A model generated the notes under the pieces. The model searched no databases. It worked only from the letters and a program-made list of their open reading frames with translations, and was not told the origin of the DNA. Positions 59,865 to 64,000 of a stretch of 64,000 nt of DNA are shown one piece after another. Numbering within the stretch: position 1 is the first letter of the stretch; every line of letters starts with the position of its first letter. The position numbers and the translations under genes are program-made. Source of the DNA: Singulisphaera acidiphila DSM 18658. Lineage in GTDB: Bacteria > Planctomycetota > Planctomycetia > Isosphaerales > Isosphaeraceae. Location: the NCBI RefSeq assembly GCF_000242455.2, contig NC_019892.1, positions 6,272,744-6,336,743 of the forward strand, read 5' to 3'.

Positions 59865-61304
59865 ATGTTGGCAAGATTCGGATCGGTCACGCGGTTGGCA
59901 CTGGCTGCGGCCTTGCTCACGTTGGGAGGTTGTGGTGGAACGGGCACCGAGAAGGAGGAGGCAGCCTCGGCCCCTTCACCCAGCGGAGCGCTGGATGCAG
60001 CGGCGGCGAAGGCCACCGACACGAACTCGGCCGATCTGCCGGCCAAGCTTGTCACGCCCGATCGTGCGGTCGACCCCAAAAAGCTCGTCGATGTTGTGGA
60101 ACAGGAAGTGAAGGGGGGAGAGAATGCCTCTCCGAGTCCCGAGAGCATCCTCTGGCTGCCGACCGATCAGGCGAAGGTCAAGGATGAGCCGCTCACGGTC
60201 CAGGTTCCCAAAGGCTTGAGCCCATTGATCCTCAACGTCAATGTGCCCGCCTCCAACCCGCTGACCAAGGCCAAGTTTGAGCTCGGCAAGCAGCTCTACT
60301 TCGACCCGCGCGTCTCCCTCGACGGCACGATCAGCTGCGCCACCTGCCACAATCCCGAGAAGGGGTGGACCGATCAGTTGAAGTTCTCGATCGGCATCGA
60401 CGGGCAGACCGGTGGACGCAACGCGCCGACGGTGGTCAACACGGTCTATGGGAAGACGATGTTCTGGGACGGTCGTGCTCCTTCGCTCGAAGGACAGGCA
60501 CAAGGACCGATCCAGAATCCGATCGAGATGGGCAAGCAGTCGTACGAAGATATCGTGAAGCGACTTCGCACGATTCCCAGCTACAAGGAGCAATTCGCGA
60601 CGGTCTTCGGATCGGACGTAACCCTGGATGGGATGGCCAAGGCAATTGCCACCTTCGAACGCGTCGCCGCCCTCTCGGGCAACTCACGGTACGACAAGTA
60701 CAACTCGGGCGACGATCTGGCGGCCTTGTCCGAGAGCGAGAAGCGGGGCATGGTCCTCTTCGGCCTTCGGCTCCGTAGCGAAGACGAGTTCAAGCCCAAC
60801 GTGACTCTCAAGAAGGCCGACTGCACCTCGTGCCACACCGGATCCAACTTCACCAACGAGCAGTTCCACAACATCGGGGTGGGCTGGAACACCGAGAAGA
60901 ACGACTTCGCCGACTACGGCCGGTTCGTGATCTCACCCATCGGATCGAAGAACAACGCCGAGCTCGGCGCGTTCAAGACCCCGACGGTCCGTGAGATCGA
61001 GAAGACCGGTCCCTACATGCACGACGGCAGCATGAAGACGCTCGAGGAAGTGGTCGAGCACTACAACAAGGGGGGGAACCCGAACCCGGCGCTCGATAAG
61101 GACATCAAGAAGCTGAACCTGACCGACTCGGAGAAAGCCGATGTCGTCGCCTTCTTGAAAGCCCTGACCGGCGAGGAAATTAAGGTGGCCCTGCCCACCC
61201 TTCCGCCCGGGGCCGATGGCAAGACGCCCGACCCCCAAGCCGCGCTGACCCCGCCCCCCTTGAAGACCGTCTCGAATGTGTTCCATCCGGACGTTCAGCA
61301 ATAA
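59865..61304 (+). CDS. Di-haem cytochrome c peroxidase (CcpA/MauG family) lipoprotein
   Basis: 479 residues. A lipoprotein signal (LTLGGC, Cys about 25) and a low-complexity linker (about 26-100) precede two cytochrome c domains. The haem sites are C158-A-T-C161-H162 and C320-T-S-C323-H324. 'LGKQLYFDPRVSLDGTISCA' and 'NAPTVVNTVYGKTMFWDGRA' are family blocks, and 'FKTPTVREIEKTGPYMHDGS' is the conserved C-terminal block. It should reduce hydrogen peroxide in the periplasm, or act as a MauG-like oxidant, using small cytochromes. ATG 59865 with GGGAGG 9 bases upstream is chosen over the in-frame ATG 59826. Confidence 0.93.
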   Translation: MLARFGSVTRLALAAALLTLGGCGGTGTEKEEAASAPSPSGALDAAAAKATDTNSADLPAKLVTPDRAVDPKKLVDVVEQEVKGGENASPSPESILWLPTDQAKVKDEPLTVQVPKGLSPLILNVNVPASNPLTKAKFELGKQLYFDPRVSLDGTISCATCHNPEKGWTDQLKFSIGIDGQTGGRNAPTVVNTVYGKTMFWDGRAPSLEGQAQGPIQNPIEMGKQSYEDIVKRLRTIPSYKEQFATVFGSDVTLDGMAKAIATFERVAALSGNSRYDKYNSGDDLAALSESEKRGMVLFGLRLRSEDEFKPNVTLKKADCTSCHTGSNFTNEQFHNIGVGWNTEKNDFADYGRFVISPIGSKNNAELGAFKTPTVREIEKTGPYMHDGSMKTLEEVVEHYNKGGNPNPALDKDIKKLNLTDSEKADVVAFLKALTGEEIKVALPTLPPGADGKTPDPQAALTPPPLKTVSNVFHPDVQQ

Positions 61305-61349
61305 GAAGTCGGTGATCCGTTCGCGTCAGCGAATCGATAACACATCAAG

Positions 61350-61382
61350 TCGCCCGGTGGGACCTTGCGTTCCACCGGGCGA
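61350..61382 (+). terminator. Terminator after the peroxidase gene
   Basis: A perfect 11-bp stem TCGCCCGGTGG (61350-61360) and CCACCGGGCGA (61372-61382), loop 11 nt, 45 bases after the stop codon, followed by TCGTCGTTT. A good intrinsic terminator. The rest of the gap to 61648 has no recognised gene. Confidence 0.7.
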
Positions 61383-61648
61383 TCGTCGTTTGCAGGCAAG
61401 CGAGGAGGGAGTGTGAGCTCTTTTGTCTTTTTCTTGTCCGAATCGGCTTCGGTCAATCACGATATTGAGAGACCGCAGGCTCGGTGACGCCGCTCGACAC
61501 TCTTGGTGCCCTTGGGCACGGCTTACCAAGGGAATAATAGGCTCTGGAGCGGCCTTGGGCTTGTGCTACGATGAGGTTGCTCCTCGCGAGCTGCGATGCC
61601 TTCATCGCGTCCTTATCATCGTTCTCGGCGGGTCGGAGGTCTCATCCC

Positions 61649-64000
61649 TTGCGTCGATTCTTCACGCCGCTGCTCATCATCGGCTGCTTGATGAGCTTGC
61701 TCCTCTCCTGCTTTAGCAGCGCTCTGTTTCGCGATCAGCAATTCTCCTATCGCGATGCAGCTCACTATTATTATCCGCTCTATCAGAAGGTTCAGAAGGA
61801 GTGGGATGCAGGACGTTGGCCGCTGTGGGAGACAGAAGAGAACGGGGGGATGCCGCTGCTCGGCAACCCCACCGCGGCTGTCCTCTATCCGGGCAAAATC
61901 CTTTATGCGATGTTCCCCTACGCCTGGGGAGCACGGCTCTATGTGGTGGCGCACACGGTGCTTGCCTTCGTGGCGATGCTCGCCCTGATGCGCGGCTGGG
62001 GCACGAGTTGGACCGGCTCGACCGTGAGCGCTTTGACTTATGCGTTTGCGGCTCCGATCCTCTTCCAATATTGCAACATTATCTTTTTGGTGGGGGCGGC
62101 CTGGACGCCGCTCGGTTTCCGTGCGGCCGATCGTTGGCTCAGGCGCGGAGAACGCATGGGCCTGCTCGAGCTGGCGGTGGTTCTCTCCCTCCAAACGCTC
62201 GGAGGGGATCCGCAGTCTACCTATATCACGGGCGTTTGCGCTGTGGGCTATGCCTTTGCCTTGGCTTGGCTCAGAGGACGCGCGACACCTTGGAAGATCC
62301 GAACCGGACTGGTTGCCGCCATCGCCGTTGTTTCTGCCCTTGGCTATGTGGCGATCGTCCTGGGGTTGGCGGCGATCTTGCCGTCGTATCGAGTCCGACA
62401 TATGCCTCCTCTGCCGCTCGCCTGGATGCCCTGGGCGCCCCCGGTGGTACTAGCCGTTTGGGGCTTGATCGGCGCAGTCCTCATCGTCCGCTGGGCGCGC
62501 GGGAAGCGAGAATCCCCCCTCGTTCCGATGCTCACCGGACTGGGGAGCGCGGGGATTCTCGCCGGCTTGCTCGCCGCGGCGCAGCTTTTACCCGTTCTGG
62601 AGTTCACCCGCCGGAGCGGCCGAGCGGCCGGAGGAGGCCCCCACGATATCTACCCGTTCAGCCTGGAACCGCTCCGGCTTTTCGAACTGGCTTGGCCGAA
62701 CATCTTCGGGTCGAATTTCGCCGGGAACAACCATTGGTTGGCTCTGGTTCCGTACCTGAGCCAACACGCCCATATCTGGGTTCCCTCGCTCTATATGGGC
62801 GGGCTGACTCTGATTCTGGCGATCGGCGTGTTTGGTTTTCGGAACGCCTCTCCTTGGCGGGGTTGGTTGTCGGCCATTGCCTTGATCAGTCTCGTTGCGA
62901 GCATGGGGGAGTACAGCAGCCCCATCTGGTGGGCGCGTCAGATCCCGGCGGTTACTGAAACCCTCGGTCCGCTCGATCCGCAAGACGTCGCCGCCCTTCG
63001 ACAGGACGGAAAGCTCCGCGATGGAGATGGTGGCGTCTACTGGTTGCTATCCACCTTACTTCCCGGCTTCAATCAGTTCCGTTATCCGAGCAAGCTTTTG
63101 AGCTTCACGGCGCTCTCCGTCGCGGGGCTTGCCGGCCTCGGATTGGATGACGTACTCGTGCGTCGGCGGCGAAAAACCGAGGTGACGGCTGCGATGTTCT
63201 TCGGGCTGAGCCTGGTTGCACTGGCGATTGCTTTGGTTCGACGGCAGCAAATCGTCCATGCCTTTCTTGTAGGGGCTGCGGAGCAGAAATCGATCTTCGG
63301 GCCGTTTAACCCGCAGGGGGCTTATGATGAAATGTTTTGGTCTCTGGTCGCCGGGACAGTCACATTTGCGCTCTCTTTGCTCTTGGTCCTGAGAGGCCAG
63401 CGTGTTCCCAGGGAGGCCGCTGCGTTTGCGCTCATCCTGGTCACGGCCGACCTTGCTCTGGCCAATTCGAGGTATATCTTCACCGTTCCTCAGTCGTTGA
63501 TGGATGTGACTCCGAAGCTCGTTGAATTGATTGAAAAGGCCGAACGCGAGAGCCCACAACCTTCACCGACGCCGTTTCGAGTGCATCGGATGCCCATCTG
63601 GGATCCCTATGTCTGGCGCGATCAAGCCTCATCCGATCGTGTGGCCGACTTCGTGACCTGGGAACGGAAAACGATTCAGCCGAAGTATGGTGTGCCTTAC
63701 GGAATTCAATACACCTTGACCATGGGGGTCGCTGAACTCTACGACTACGACTGGTTCTTCGGTGGGTTTCTTCAGACGCCCGACACCGAGATGGCGAGGC
63801 GATTGGGGGCGACCCCAGGCGAGAAGATCGTTGTTTTCCCTCGTCGCGCCTTCGACCTTTGGAATACGCGTTACTTTGTGATTCCGTCGCTCCCCAACGG
63901 TTGGAAAGACGAGCACCGTGGGTTCGCGGCGTTCATCGACGATTCCGAACTGGTCTATCCTCCCCCGGAACTCTTCAAAGGACCGGGAGGCGAACAGCGC
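61649..64000 (+). CDS. YfhO-like polytopic membrane protein, cut by the window end
   Basis: At least 784 residues, no stop before the window ends. The frame begins with TTG 61649 after GGAGGT (9 bases upstream) and an N-terminal helix, then 'RDAAHYYYPLYQKVQKEWDA' and 'PLWETEENGGMPLLGNPTAA', the early loop typical of YfhO/GT-C-like proteins. At least ten hydrophobic helices follow, with 'FELAWPNIFGSNFAGNNHWL' and 'LLPGFNQFRYPSKLLSFTAL' in periplasmic loops. The family is thought to be lipid-linked sugar transferases. ATG 61691 is an alternative start. Confidence 0.85.
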   Translation, partial: MRRFFTPLLIIGCLMSLLLSCFSSALFRDQQFSYRDAAHYYYPLYQKVQKEWDAGRWPLWETEENGGMPLLGNPTAAVLYPGKILYAMFPYAWGARLYVVAHTVLAFVAMLALMRGWGTSWTGSTVSALTYAFAAPILFQYCNIIFLVGAAWTPLGFRAADRWLRRGERMGLLELAVVLSLQTLGGDPQSTYITGVCAVGYAFALAWLRGRATPWKIRTGLVAAIAVVSALGYVAIVLGLAAILPSYRVRHMPPLPLAWMPWAPPVVLAVWGLIGAVLIVRWARGKRESPLVPMLTGLGSAGILAGLLAAAQLLPVLEFTRRSGRAAGGGPHDIYPFSLEPLRLFELAWPNIFGSNFAGNNHWLALVPYLSQHAHIWVPSLYMGGLTLILAIGVFGFRNASPWRGWLSAIALISLVASMGEYSSPIWWARQIPAVTETLGPLDPQDVAALRQDGKLRDGDGGVYWLLSTLLPGFNQFRYPSKLLSFTALSVAGLAGLGLDDVLVRRRRKTEVTAAMFFGLSLVALAIALVRRQQIVHAFLVGAAEQKSIFGPFNPQGAYDEMFWSLVAGTVTFALSLLLVLRGQRVPREAAAFALILVTADLALANSRYIFTVPQSLMDVTPKLVELIEKAERESPQPSPTPFRVHRMPIWDPYVWRDQASSDRVADFVTWERKTIQPKYGVPYGIQYTLTMGVAELYDYDWFFGGFLQTPDTEMARRLGATPGEKIVVFPRRAFDLWNTRYFVIPSLPNGWKDEHRGFAAFIDDSELVYPPPELFKGPGGEQR

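Overview
The window looks like chromosome of a planctomycete, most likely an Isosphaeraceae-type member of the Planctomycetota. The reasons are high GC, a DUF1559 prepilin-like protein, a PVC-type dehydrogenase/cytochrome c fusion, DUF1570 and DUF11 proteins, an ECF sigma factor with a very long extracytoplasmic-type tail, and several secreted or lipoprotein genes with carboxypeptidase-regulatory-like folds. The assignment rests on protein families read by eye, not on a database search. Genes are mostly single or in short runs and change strand often.

Layout. 1-13.7 kb: small lipoprotein, PVC cytochrome c dehydrogenase, cyclase-family hydrolase, SirB1/transglutaminase-TPR protein, a lipoprotein with a proline-rich stalk and TlpA thioredoxin domain, two GT39-type membrane glycosyltransferases, an ArgA-like acetyltransferase and a dual-specificity phosphatase. 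13.8-15.7 kb: a DAC (diadenylate-cyclase-like) protein with a DACNV-like front half, an AF2212-type antitoxin without a visible toxin, and a palindromic repeat. 15.7-19 kb: korAB 2-oxoacid:ferredoxin oxidoreductase. 19.9-32 kb: miaA, a DUF11 repeat protein, a DUF255 thioredoxin-like protein, a prolyl oligopeptidase, a NusG paralogue, truB and hflX. 32-38.8 kb: zinc-ribbon coiled-coil protein, glycine-rich RRM protein with a clear terminator, a formylglycine-generating-enzyme-like protein followed by cardiolipin synthase, a DUF4177-like protein and a decayed SDR pseudogene.

39.2-45.3 kb holds a tight three-gene operon: a DabA (DUF2309) carbonic-anhydrase-like protein and two different proton-pump-type membrane proteins. 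This resembles the DAB inorganic-carbon (bicarbonate/CO2) accumulation system but has an extra membrane subunit. 45.4-49.2 kb has an HhH gene remnant, the sigma-factor fusion and a small phospholipase-D protein. 49.2-50.9 kb is an unusual AT-rich noncoding stretch with an array of ~37-bp direct repeats, each carrying a different 7-bp segment, plus several hairpins, upstream of the DUF1559 gene.

52-64 kb: PemK/MazF-like toxin, tRNA-Ala(TGC), DUF1570 metallopeptidase-like protein, a palindromic MITE-like element, a fucose/arabinose isomerase-family protein, an FAD disulfide oxidoreductase, a thioesterase, a 2[4Fe-4S] ferredoxin, a di-haem cytochrome c peroxidase and a YfhO-like membrane protein cut by the window end.

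The two items most worth following up are the three-gene DAB-like operon and the 37-bp repeat array with hypervariable cores.
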